A stretch of 64,000 bases of DNA from Hathewaya proteolytica DSM 3090 (lineage in GTDB: Bacteria; Bacillota; Clostridia; Clostridiales; Clostridiaceae), in contig NZ_FRAD01000017.1 of the NCBI RefSeq assembly GCF_900142225.1, positions 8,074-72,073 of the forward strand. The letters run 5' to 3'. Every line of letters starts with the position of its first letter. Position 1 is the first letter of the stretch. Below, one piece after another: positions 42,919-51,626 of the stretch. The translations under genes were made by a program, and so were the position numbers. Under the pieces are notes generated by a model. It saw only the letters and a list, made by a program, of their open reading frames with translations, did no database searches and was not told the DNA's origin.

Positions 42919-43851
42919 ATGGAACAAAACAATTTAAATTCAAAGAACACTAGAGATTTTAAAGAGGACAAAAAAATAGCTATGAGGGTATCTACTATAA
43001 GCGTTATAGTCAATGTGATCTTGTCATTATTAAAGCTTATAGCTGGTATTGTTGCAAAGTCTGGGGCAATGGTTTCTGATGCCGTTCACTCAGCTTCTGA
43101 TGTATTTAGCACTTTTATCGTTATGGTTGGTGTGACTATGTCCAATAGAAAATCCGATAAGGAACATCAGTATGGGCATGAAAGGTTGGAATGTGTAGCG
43201 TCTATACTACTAGCTGTTACATTAGCTGGTATTGGAGCTATAATAGGCTATAAAGCTATCATTAAGATTGTCGGGGGGGATTATGGTTCCTTAGAGATCC
43301 CAGGTTTCTTGGCATTGGCTGCAGCAGTGGTGTCTATTGTAGTAAAGGAATGGATGTATTGGTTTACAAGGGCTGCAGCAAAAAAAATTAATTCAGGTGC
43401 TTTGATGGCAGATGCTTGGCATCATCGTTCAGACGCATTATCGTCTATAGGCTCATTTATAGGTATATTTGGAGCTAGACTTGGCTTCCCCATTCTAGAC
43501 CCTATAGCTAGTGTTGTCATCTGTATATTCATAATAAAGGTGGCTTACGATGTATTTATGGATTCCATAGACAAATTGGTAGACAAAGCGTGCCCACAGG
43601 AAACCATAGAGGAAATGAAGGCAGTCATAATGAATAATGAAAATGTGGGAAATATTGATGACATAAGGAGCCGTCTTTTTGGCTCACGGATTTATGTAGA
43701 TGTAGAAATTGCCTTAAAAGGGGATATGTCCTTAGAGGAGGCTCATAATATAGCGGAACAGGTTCACGACGACATAGAGGAACATTTCCCAGATGTAAAG
43801 CATTGTATGGTACACGTAAATCCTTTAGAACGTGGGGGGCACCATATATAA
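42919..43851 (+). CDS. Cation diffusion facilitator metal exporter
   Basis: A 310-residue CDF protein with six membrane helices. The first metal-site motif is SDAVHSASD (about 52-60) and the second is ADAWHHRSDALSS (about 166-178), giving the DxxxD and HxxxD tetrad. The C-terminal ~90 residues are the cytoplasmic ZT_dimer domain, with a final Gly/His tail. The NiCo riboswitch in its leader indicates cobalt or nickel export. The start has GGGAGGG 9 bases upstream. A stump of a GGDEF domain follows its stop codon in the same frame. Confidence 0.94.
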   Translation: MEQNNLNSKNTRDFKEDKKIAMRVSTISVIVNVILSLLKLIAGIVAKSGAMVSDAVHSASDVFSTFIVMVGVTMSNRKSDKEHQYGHERLECVASILLAVTLAGIGAIIGYKAIIKIVGGDYGSLEIPGFLALAAAVVSIVVKEWMYWFTRAAAKKINSGALMADAWHHRSDALSSIGSFIGIFGARLGFPILDPIASVVICIFIIKVAYDVFMDSIDKLVDKACPQETIEEMKAVIMNNENVGNIDDIRSRLFGSRIYVDVEIALKGDMSLEEAHNIAEQVHDDIEEHFPDVKHCMVHVNPLERGGHHI

Positions 43852-43974
43852 AAATTACGTCCTTATGAATTGAATATGAGCATAGGTTATTCGTTATTTT
43901 ATAAAAATGACGATAAAACACTGGATCAATTGATAGAAGAGGCAGATAAAAGTATGTATATGATGAAAAATTAG
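43852..43974 (+). pseudogene. Remnant of a GGDEF domain (C-terminal ~40 residues)
   Basis: Directly after the exporter's stop, in the same frame, the sequence reads LRPYELNMSIGYSLFYKNDD and continues with LIEEADKSMYMMKN before a stop at 43972. This is the end of a diguanylate cyclase domain: the YELNMSIGYS strand and the ADKSMYMMK helix are typical. The rest of the domain, including the GGDEF loop, is missing. No start site or promoter serves it, so it is a relic of a deletion or rearrangement. Confidence 0.8.
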
Positions 43975-44040
43975 TTGAAATTTATATACATATAATATAT
44001 AATTAATATTGAATATAAAAAATAATATAAAAATATGCCT

Positions 44041-44215
44041 AGGGTAGAGGCGCTGTGATTAAGAGTATATATCTGGAATCTTGCAAGATGTAGATGGGTA
44101 TAGAAAGGAGTCATGGCCGAAGGTCAAAAATGTTGCAGATTTTTGGTCTGGCCATGCATAAAATATATGCATGGCTGTCACTTATTTAAGTGGAGAACTA
44201 CAGGGTCATCTTAAG
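44041..44215 (+). ncRNA. Lysine riboswitch (L-box)
   Basis: The L-box core is present: GTAGAGGCGCTG, an AAGAGTATAT loop-E-like element, AAAGGAGTCATGGCCGAAGG, the paired GGTC-UGGCC region and GGCTGTCAC, ending with TGGAGAACTACAGG. It lies upstream of aspartokinase and diaminopimelate decarboxylase genes, the usual targets. Lysine binding should favour the terminator at 44244-44285 and reduce lysine synthesis. Confidence 0.95.
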
Positions 44216-44243
44216 TTGTATTAATTGCGTGTAAAACGTATAT

Positions 44244-44285
44244 AGGATGCGATAAGGTTGAGCCTTATGGCATCCTTTTTGTTTC
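44244..44285 (+). terminator. Terminator of the lysine riboswitch
   Basis: AGGATGC / GCATCCT with an inner ATAAGG / CCTTAT stem and TTTTTG tail, between the L-box and lysC. Confidence 0.9.
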
Positions 44286-44335
44286 TTACAGGTGTCTCAA
44301 GTTCTGACGAGTTAGGCAGAAACGGGAGAATGCAT

Positions 44336-45529
44336 ATGAATATTATTGTTCAAAAGTATGGTGGAAGTTCAGTGGCAACCACTGAAAAAATTAAAAATAT
44401 TGCAAAGAAGGTTGTAGGGAAGGCATCACAAGGAAATGTTATGGTCATAGTTTTATCAGCTATGGGAAAGACCACAAACCATTTAATACAGCTATCGGAA
44501 GAGGTAAGTTCAAAACCCGACAAACGGGAACTTGATCAATTATTAAGTACAGGTGAGATTGTGTCCATTTCTCTTTTAGCTATGGCTATAAAGGAATTGG
44601 GCTATGATGCTGTAAGTTATACAGGGTACCAAATATCTATAGAAACAACGGATACCCATGGGGAAGGTTCTATAAAGGATATAAATAGTAAAAAAATTAT
44701 GGAGGAACTGAAGCAGGGTAAAATTGTTATTATAGCTGGGTTCCAGGGTATGAATAGTGTAGGTGATATGACTACTCTTGGTAGAGGCGGTTCTGATACT
44801 ACTGCGGTGGCATTGGCATGTAAGCTTCATGCCAAATGTGAAATATATACTGATGTAGATGGTATATACAGTACCGATCCTAGAAAATATGATTTGGCAC
44901 GAAAGCTGGATTATATTAGTTATGAGGAAATGATGGAACTATCATGTCTTGGTGCAAAGGTAATGCACGCAAGGTCTGTAGAACTAGCAAGCAAATATAA
45001 TATTCCTATATACGTGGGACTAAGTACTGAAAATCAAGGGGGAACTTACATTATGAACAATGAAGATATGGAACTAAAAACTGTAACAGGTATGGCAACT
45101 AATAACGATGATATAGTAATTCATATTAAAGATATAGAGGGAAATATAAATATTATTTCAAAGCTATTTAACATTATTGCAGAGAATAATATTAGCATAG
45201 ATATGATTAGTCAGACTGCTCCTGTAAATAAAATGGTAAGTGTATCATTTACTATTCCAATGATAAAAAAGAGTCAGTGTATGGACTTATTGACAAAATA
45301 TGTGCAAGAGAACCAAATAAACGTAGAAGAAAATATAACTAAATTTTCTGTGGTGGGATTAGGCATGAGAAACGCCACTGGAGTGGCTGCAAAGGTATTT
45401 AGATTGTTTGATGAAAATCATATAGAGGTAAAAATGATTACCACTTCTGAAATAAGAATAACTTGTGCCATAAATAGAAGTGATGAAGAAAAAGCAGTTA
45501 GCATCATTGCACAAGAATTCAATTTATAG
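44336..45529 (+). CDS. lysC: Aspartokinase (lysine-pathway)
   Basis: ATG 44336 has GGGAG 7 bases upstream; earlier in-frame starts would lie inside the terminator. The 397-residue protein begins with VQKYGGSSVATTEKI, the amino-acid kinase motif, followed by TLGRGGSDTTAVALA. Two ACT domains form the C-terminal 135 residues. It phosphorylates aspartate as the first step to lysine and diaminopimelate. The L-box upstream and lysA 10 bases downstream fix it as the lysine-specific isoenzyme. Confidence 0.95.
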   Translation: MNIIVQKYGGSSVATTEKIKNIAKKVVGKASQGNVMVIVLSAMGKTTNHLIQLSEEVSSKPDKRELDQLLSTGEIVSISLLAMAIKELGYDAVSYTGYQISIETTDTHGEGSIKDINSKKIMEELKQGKIVIIAGFQGMNSVGDMTTLGRGGSDTTAVALACKLHAKCEIYTDVDGIYSTDPRKYDLARKLDYISYEEMMELSCLGAKVMHARSVELASKYNIPIYVGLSTENQGGTYIMNNEDMELKTVTGMATNNDDIVIHIKDIEGNINIISKLFNIIAENNISIDMISQTAPVNKMVSVSFTIPMIKKSQCMDLLTKYVQENQINVEENITKFSVVGLGMRNATGVAAKVFRLFDENHIEVKMITTSEIRITCAINRSDEEKAVSIIAQEFNL

Positions 45530-45539
45530 GGGTGATAAC

Positions 45540-46835
45540 ATGAAGATTATAGGTAATATGGATATAAGAGATAATCAACTTTATGTAGGTGGCTTTAAGG
45601 CCGAAAATCTTGTGGAGGATTATGGTACCCCATTGAACGTAATGGACGAAAATCTTATACGCAATAATTGCAACAGATATACTAAAAGTTTTGTTGGAAA
45701 TACGGATAATAGAGTGGCATATGCCGGAAAAGCATTTCTCACATTATATATGTGTAAAATTATCAAGGAATGTGGTATGTATTTAGACGTGGTATCTGGT
45801 GGGGAGCTGTATACTGCTCAAAAGAGCGGTTTCCCTATGGAACGTATATATTTTCATGGAAATAATAAAACCAGTGATGAAGTCAATATGGGAGTTAAAT
45901 TAGGTGTAGGCACTTTTGTGGTAGACAATTATTATGAGATGGAACTAATAGAAAAGTATGCAAAGGCACACGAAAAAATTCAGAGAGTGATATTGAGAGT
46001 CACACCTGGTATAGAGGCACACACTCACGAGTATATAAAAACAGGACAAATAGATTCTAAATTTGGATTTACAAAATTGAATCATGGAATAATTAAAGCT
46101 GTTAAGAAAGTGGCAAAATATCCTCACATAGATTTTCAAGGAATACATTGTCATATTGGATCACAAATCTTTGAAACTAAACCTTATGAAGAGGCAGTAA
46201 AGGTCATGTTCAACATTGCTTCTGAAATAAAAGAAATGCTAAATATTGAGATAAAAGAGATAGACTTAGGTGGTGGCTTTGGTATTTATTACAAAGATGG
46301 AGATAAGCCGAAGAAAATAGAGGAGTTTACAAAAATCATACGAGAAAAAGCAGAAAATATGAAAAAAGAGTATAATATAAATATTCCAATCTTAACAATT
46401 GAACCAGGTAGGTCTATAGTTGGTAATTCAGGTATAACCTTGTATACCATAGGAGCTATAAAAGACATACCACAGGTGAGAAAATACGTAGCTGTAGATG
46501 GTGGAATGGGAGAAAATATACGACCAGCCTTATACGATGCAGAGTATGAAAGTATAGTTGCAAACAATGTAAATTCAGAAGATGAAGAATGTATTACCAT
46601 AGCAGGAAAGTGTTGCGAATCGGGGGATATCTTAATAAAGGATATTACATTGCCAAAAATTAAATCTGGAGATATAATCGCCATTATGAACACAGGAGCA
46701 TATGGGTATTCCATGGCTAGTAATTATAATAAGATACCAAAACCGGCGGTGGTAATGGTTTCCAATGGTACGGCAAAATTAATTTGTAAAAGACAGACCT
46801 ATGCAGATTTAATAAAAAATGAAATGATTTACTAA
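45540..46835 (+). CDS. lysA: Diaminopimelate decarboxylase
   Basis: ATG 45540 follows GGGGTGATAAC; an upstream in-frame start would overlap lysC. The 431-residue PLP enzyme of the alanine-racemase fold has the PLP lysine in AYAGKAFL near residue 60, HCHIGSQIFE, a Gly-rich phosphate loop (LGGGFGIYY), EPGRSIVG and the catalytic Cys in AGKCCESGD. It makes lysine from meso-diaminopimelate. It is the last gene of the lysine riboswitch operon. Confidence 0.95.
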   Translation: MKIIGNMDIRDNQLYVGGFKAENLVEDYGTPLNVMDENLIRNNCNRYTKSFVGNTDNRVAYAGKAFLTLYMCKIIKECGMYLDVVSGGELYTAQKSGFPMERIYFHGNNKTSDEVNMGVKLGVGTFVVDNYYEMELIEKYAKAHEKIQRVILRVTPGIEAHTHEYIKTGQIDSKFGFTKLNHGIIKAVKKVAKYPHIDFQGIHCHIGSQIFETKPYEEAVKVMFNIASEIKEMLNIEIKEIDLGGGFGIYYKDGDKPKKIEEFTKIIREKAENMKKEYNINIPILTIEPGRSIVGNSGITLYTIGAIKDIPQVRKYVAVDGGMGENIRPALYDAEYESIVANNVNSEDEECITIAGKCCESGDILIKDITLPKIKSGDIIAIMNTGAYGYSMASNYNKIPKPAVVMVSNGTAKLICKRQTYADLIKNEMIY

Positions 46836-46849
46836 AAATAAGTCTTGGC

Positions 46850-46897
46850 TTCAGCGGGAGTTTTTACTCCCTCTAAAGTTTAGGACTTTTTATTTTT
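46850..46897 (+). terminator. Rho-independent terminator
   Basis: AGTCTTGGCTT with an inner GGGAG / CTCCC hairpin pairs with AAAGTTTAGGACT, followed by TTTTATTTTT, after lysA. Confidence 0.8.
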
Positions 46898-47034
46898 ACA
46901 TAAATCAATAAAGAAGTCAAAAATGTTTTACAAAATAGTTATGTTTCTAAATAATAGAAACTTTCATGATATAATATAAACATAATATAAACTATAATAT
47001 AAATAATAAAGAAAATAATTTATGAGGTGAAAAA

Positions 47035-47688
47035 ATGAAAGGCATATTTAAAAAGCTATTAATTTGTTGTAGTGTAATGATTTTTCTTGCTGGATGTCAG
47101 GAAGCTAAACCTGGTATCAATGGAAAAGTGGAGACTCCAAATGTTAAGGCTGATGAAAAGCTTACCTTAAGTACCTTTATTCCAAAGGAAAGTTATAAGG
47201 TTGTTTATGATGGTACTGATCTTGCGCCTAATATTCAATTTATAAGAGGTAACGGAGAAAAATATCAGGCTGTGGGAACAGATGGACGGGGTGCCTTTGT
47301 AAATGTATATGAAAAGAATAATGGAAAATTAAGTTGTGTAATGGAGTATACTGAGCTTTCACAGGGAGAATCTGAAAGTTTGGAAACTCTTAATTATCTA
47401 GATAAAAATGATGTTGGGGATAAAACAGATGTTTTGTGGGAACCTTTGGAAAAAGGTAGCAAAATGGGAAATCGCCAAATAGAGGATGTAGGTGAAAATT
47501 TAAAACTAGACGATCTTCAGCTTAAGGGTCCTTATGTAAAAGTAGTGGACAACCACAGTGAGAACGATAGTAAAATGATTATAACTTCGTATTATTCAGA
47601 GGGACTTGGATGTGTAAAATATGAGGTAAGTATGGATGGAGTAGTTGTATGCCATTATATACTAAAGAGCTATACTTTAAATAAGTAA
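47035..47688 (+). CDS. Hypothetical lipoprotein
   Basis: A 217-residue protein with a clear lipoprotein signal: basic start, hydrophobic core and lipobox FLAGC (Cys 21). The mature part contains YKVVYDGTDLAPNIQF, YTELSQGESES and SYYSEGLGCVKYE, a mix of beta-prone segments without a family I recognise. It is probably attached to the outer face of the membrane. AGGTGA precedes its ATG and a terminator follows, so it is monocistronic. Confidence 0.75.
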   Translation: MKGIFKKLLICCSVMIFLAGCQEAKPGINGKVETPNVKADEKLTLSTFIPKESYKVVYDGTDLAPNIQFIRGNGEKYQAVGTDGRGAFVNVYEKNNGKLSCVMEYTELSQGESESLETLNYLDKNDVGDKTDVLWEPLEKGSKMGNRQIEDVGENLKLDDLQLKGPYVKVVDNHSENDSKMIITSYYSEGLGCVKYEVSMDGVVVCHYILKSYTLNK

Positions 47689-47697
47689 TAATAGATG

Positions 47698-47737
47698 AGG
47701 GTATCACATGGTAAACATAGTTGTGATACCCTTATTT
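47698..47737 (+). terminator. Rho-independent terminator
   Basis: AGGGTATCAC / GTGATACCCT with a 15-base loop and TATTT tail. Confidence 0.8.
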
Positions 47738-47900
47738 ACCTTATATAACGTATAATAGCTACATAGATAACTATTTACAGATAGATTACTATATATTTTT
47801 GGATTATATATGTTATAATAAATATTGTTTATTAAAGAAATGATGTATATTATTAAAAATAATTATCATATATAATGTTAGGAAAAATGGGAGGTAAATT

Positions 47901-49097
47901 ATGAATTGCATCATTGCACAATCCGGAGGGCCTACAGCCGTTATTAATTCAAGCTTTATTGGTGCTTTGACAGAGGCAGTAAAATGTGGGAAGTACAATA
48001 GGGTTTTGGCAGGCATAAATGGTATTCAGGGAATATTAAATGAAAATATAAAGGATGTAACAGATCTTACTGAGGAGCAACGCCAGGAGATTAAATGTAC
48101 TCCAGCTGCAGTACTAGGATCTTGTAGGTACAAGCTTAAAAGCATAGAGGAAGATAGTGAACAATATGAAAAACTTTTTAGTATATTTGAGAAGCACCAC
48201 ATTGATACCTTTTTCTACATAGGTGGAAATGATTCCATGGATACAGTGAAGAATTTAAGTTATTATGCAAAAGAAAAAGGGCTTGACTTTAGGGCTGTGG
48301 GTATACCAAAGACTATAGATAATGATTTAGAAATAATGGACCATACGCCTGGTTTTGCTAGTGCGGCGAAATACATAAATACTTGTATTGTAGAATCTTA
48401 TTTAGACAATAGCGTATATGATCAGAAAAGTGTACTTATAATTGAAACCATGGGAAGAGAAGCTGGGTGGTTAGCTGCATCTGCCGTGGCGGCCAAAGTA
48501 AATGGGAAACAGATTGTGGACCACATATATGTACCTGAGAATGCTTTTGAAGATGTAAAATTCCTCAATACAGTAAGAGAAGGACTGGAGAAAAAGGATA
48601 GATTGTATATCGTAGTTTCTGAGGGCATAAGATATGCTAATGGAGATTTTGTTGCAAACTCAAACAACAATGCTTCTCATGATAAATTTGGACATGCTCA
48701 GTTAGGGGGAGTAGGACAGAAGCTGAAGGCTATGATTTTGTCGTCAGGTGTGACAAAGAGAGTAAAGGCTTTAGAGTTTAACATACTTCAAAGATGCGCT
48801 GGACATGTAAGTTCAAGGGTTGATTTAGAAGAGGCCTTTGAATTGGGAGCTAAGGCTGTAGAATTCGCCTGTCAGAATATGAGTGGTATATTGCCAGGTA
48901 TAATAAGAAACAGCAACACTCCATATACATATACCATTGAGCCTATAGAAATTCAGGATGTAGCAAACATGACAAAAGTGTTGCCGCAATCATGGATAGA
49001 TAAAGAAAATGATTTCATAACTGAGGATATGAATGTCTATGTTGAGTCTTTAATTGACCACATGGATATAGTGTCTAAATATACTACATTACTGTAA
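47901..49097 (+). CDS. 6-phosphofructokinase, probably PPi-dependent
   Basis: A 398-residue PFK. The phosphoryl-donor loop reads IGGNDSMDT (107-115), where ATP enzymes have GGDGS. The catalytic motif is PKTIDND (136-142) and the hexose loop is TMGREAGWLAA. The acidic, bulkier donor loop suggests the diphosphate-using group; that is inferred from the motif and not proven. It phosphorylates fructose 6-phosphate in glycolysis, reversibly if PPi is used. The start has GGGAGG 7 bases upstream. Confidence 0.88.
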   Translation: MNCIIAQSGGPTAVINSSFIGALTEAVKCGKYNRVLAGINGIQGILNENIKDVTDLTEEQRQEIKCTPAAVLGSCRYKLKSIEEDSEQYEKLFSIFEKHHIDTFFYIGGNDSMDTVKNLSYYAKEKGLDFRAVGIPKTIDNDLEIMDHTPGFASAAKYINTCIVESYLDNSVYDQKSVLIIETMGREAGWLAASAVAAKVNGKQIVDHIYVPENAFEDVKFLNTVREGLEKKDRLYIVVSEGIRYANGDFVANSNNNASHDKFGHAQLGGVGQKLKAMILSSGVTKRVKALEFNILQRCAGHVSSRVDLEEAFELGAKAVEFACQNMSGILPGIIRNSNTPYTYTIEPIEIQDVANMTKVLPQSWIDKENDFITEDMNVYVESLIDHMDIVSKYTTLL

Positions 49098-49157
49098 GTC
49101 ATATGAAAATGCTTTAATCAACATAATATACACAGAAAAAGTGTTTTTTTCACAGGC

Positions 49158-49314
49158 TTATCCACAAAAACTGTGGATAAGTTCTGTAGAATTGTGGAAA
49201 ACTTATATTTAATAGATAAAAAATGTTTTAAATACTATAAATTCAGATTATAAATACGAAATAATGCAGTTGTCCACAAAATCTGTGGACAAATATTGAA
49301 AAAACTGTGGATAA
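49158..49314. promoter_or_regulatory. Cluster of five DnaA boxes
   Basis: TTATCCACA (49158-49166), TGTGGATAA (49172-49180), TTGTCCACA (49270-49278), TGTGGACAA (49284-49292) and TGTGGATAA (49306-49314) are consensus or one-off DnaA 9-mers. The first two form a perfect palindrome (10-bp arms, 5-base centre); the next two form another (9-bp arms, 5-base centre). The 89 bases between the pairs are strongly AT-rich. No replication gene is adjacent. Confidence 0.8.
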
Positions 49315-49350
49315 GTATAAATTTAATGTGTATAAACAGAATTCTTGGAG

Positions 49351-49404
49351 AACAAAAATTGCCTGTGAATAAGCTTACAACTTAGCACAGGCATTATTTT
49401 TGTT
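49351..49404. terminator. Bidirectional terminator
   Basis: AACAAAAAT and GCCTGTG pair with CACAGGC and ATTTTTGTT around a 18-base loop, between the DnaA boxes and the minus-strand HD-GYP gene. Confidence 0.75.
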
Positions 49405-49437
49405 CTAAAAATACTTTGTGAATATAATTTGGATATA

Positions 49438-50514
49438 TTAAATGTTTACAACTTCTATAATTGTTATGTTGGTTGTGTGCATATCATCTTTAAGGTTAAT
49501 GTATTCGTTAGTAATCTTGTTAGTTTTTTTGTTGATAAGCCGAACTCTCGGGCGTGTACAGCAATCAGGAAAGTTTTTTACTACTATGCCAATGCGTTGA
49601 TTGCTGAGCCGAACACATGTTCCCAAAGGATAAGGCGCAACTCGCCTAGTAAAAATTTTCACAAGTTCCATATCAAAAAGCGAATCAGCTCCACCCATAA
49701 TATATTCCATAGCATCAGAAGGAAGTATAGCACTTCTGTAAGGTCTGTCAGAAGTTAGCGAATCAAATACGTCGGCAATGGATATTATTTTACCGAAAGT
49801 GTGTATTTTATTTTTTTTCAATCCAAATGGATAGCCGGAACCATTGCAGTGTTCGTGGTGGTGAAGTATACCCATGTAAGACGAAGTTGCTATATTAGGA
49901 TAGTTGTCTTTAATGAAGGCATAGCCTAAGAACGAATGAGCTCTAATCTTGCGGTGCTCTTCTTGAGTAAGGGATGACTGTTTGATAAGGATGTGTTTGG
50001 GAATGAAAATGTTTCCAATATCGTGAAGAATAGCAGCTAACCCCAGGTTGTACAGTGTGGTCCTATTATAGCCTAATGATATTCCCATAATAGTTGATAT
50101 GACAGCAACGTTTAAAGAATGATAATATGTATATTCATCAAAAAGCTTTAAATCCACCATATTGTAAAGAAGATTATCTGTACTTAATATCTGGTTTATA
50201 ATAGTTTCAACTATGAATTTAATTTCATCCATTGATTGAGTTAAATCAGAACCATTGTAGTCATTGATAAATATATTCTTTATGCCACTAAGAGCCTTGA
50301 TTTTCAACTCTTCGCTTATCATGGTATTAATCTTTATGTCGGAACTAATCTGGTCCTCTATGTAAATTCCTGATAGACCAAGTTGATGGATGGCTTGTAT
50401 TTGATTTTGTTTTAGTACAGAACCCTTTTTTAACAAGAGACTTTCGTCCTTGTCATACAAATTTACAGCTAAAACCATGTTTTCTCTGATACAAGAGTCA
50501 GGCACAAAACGCAT
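49438..50514 (-). CDS. HD-GYP-domain c-di-GMP phosphodiesterase
   Basis: The ATG at 50514 has GGGAGGAG upstream; an upstream extension lacks a site. The ~358-residue protein has an N-terminal ~130-residue region similar to that of the protein at 61894-62964. The HD-GYP domain follows, with ILHDIGNIFIP, HHHEHCNGSGYPFG and ADVFDSLTSDRPYR. HD-GYP enzymes hydrolyse c-di-GMP to GMP. A conserved C-terminal segment (VRLSNQRIGIVVKNFP) is shared with the second copy. Cytoplasmic; no sensor domain is evident. Confidence 0.92.
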   Translation of the reverse strand: MRFVPDSCIRENMVLAVNLYDKDESLLLKKGSVLKQNQIQAIHQLGLSGIYIEDQISSDIKINTMISEELKIKALSGIKNIFINDYNGSDLTQSMDEIKFIVETIINQILSTDNLLYNMVDLKLFDEYTYYHSLNVAVISTIMGISLGYNRTTLYNLGLAAILHDIGNIFIPKHILIKQSSLTQEEHRKIRAHSFLGYAFIKDNYPNIATSSYMGILHHHEHCNGSGYPFGLKKNKIHTFGKIISIADVFDSLTSDRPYRSAILPSDAMEYIMGGADSLFDMELVKIFTRRVAPYPLGTCVRLSNQRIGIVVKNFPDCCTRPRVRLINKKTNKITNEYINLKDDMHTTNITIIEVVNI

Positions 50515-50683
50515 ATAGGACTCCTCCCTCAAATTATAATAACATATTAAATTATAGAATATATCCATATTATATTAAAGAATACTAGAACATTTTTTAG
50601 CTGAAAATGCACATAAAATAAAGGGTTCTGTCATTTATTTAATATAATTAAACAAAAAAATGAATAATTTGAATAAACAAAAA

Positions 50684-51394
50684 CTATTTTGTTACAATGA
50701 AGTTGTTATCAATCACCTGTTGTCTAGTTGGGAATTTTCCACAACAATGGGAACCTTCTGGACACCACATAAGATATTCACAATGGGGAACAAGAGTATT
50801 TTCTAATTCCGGAAGAACACTTATTACTTCTTTCTTCATTAGATTTGCTAATTGCCTTATTTCCCATTGGCTTCTAATGCAAAGTCTCTTATGCATAAAG
50901 TGTATGAGAGCTTCTAGGGTAAAACCCCATGTGCCTTGAGTTTCACAGCTTTCAAGTAGGCAGTATCTTGCATCTTGGTTTGCACCTTCTTTATTTTTAC
51001 CTTGAGATTTCAATATTTGCTGTATTTCCCCATAGGTTTTTATACTTTGCTCCATAAGTTCTGTGTATTTTTTTAATGCTTCTTGGTTTTCAGCTATTGT
51101 TGGAGGAATTACAAAGTTCACTCCGTTCATGTCACAGTACCTTTGAGATTGTTGGTTTAGCTCTACGCCAATTTTGTGCCTGTTTAGCTGCAAACTACAA
51201 GCTCTTGAGATCCCTCTTATTCTAAACTTGAAATATTCCGTTCTGCTACCACTAAAATGGCTCTGATTTGCACAAGCATGTCCAACCCTTTCAGCGTATT
51301 CTATAGGGGTATTATAACATTCACAAGAAAACTCCCCCCAATGTTTATAAAGTTCCTTCATATAATTACCATTTATAAGTTCTACAGAAATCAT
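50684..51394 (-). CDS. thyX: FAD-dependent thymidylate synthase ThyX
   Basis: A 236-residue protein with GGGAGG before its ATG. ThyX landmarks include GISRACSLQLNRH and NQQSQRYCDMNG. The family signature is RHR-x7-S; here it reads RHK followed by eight residues and Ser, so both the second Arg and the spacing differ. The N-terminal SRTEYFKFRIRG segment and C-terminal helices around HFMHKRLCIRSQWEIRQLA fit the FAD/dUMP fold. It makes dTMP using methylene-tetrahydrofolate and NADPH. No thyA is seen in the window. Confidence 0.88.
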   Translation of the reverse strand: MISVELINGNYMKELYKHWGEFSCECYNTPIEYAERVGHACANQSHFSGSRTEYFKFRIRGISRACSLQLNRHKIGVELNQQSQRYCDMNGVNFVIPPTIAENQEALKKYTELMEQSIKTYGEIQQILKSQGKNKEGANQDARYCLLESCETQGTWGFTLEALIHFMHKRLCIRSQWEIRQLANLMKKEVISVLPELENTLVPHCEYLMWCPEGSHCCGKFPTRQQVIDNNFIVTK

Positions 51395-51626
51395 ATTTAC
51401 CTCCCGAATTTATTCTATGTAAATATAATATCACATGTTTACGCAAAAAAAACTGTTAATTAAAGCCATAACAACATTTGAACACTTACAAAAAAATTCA
51501 TATAATTTGTAGAAAACATAAGTATTTTGTAACAAAAAATGAAATTTGTAATATTAATATATAGAGGATGTTTTTCTCAAAAATAATATTATCATACAAA
51601 TCTTATTAAAAAGGATGGTTTTACAA

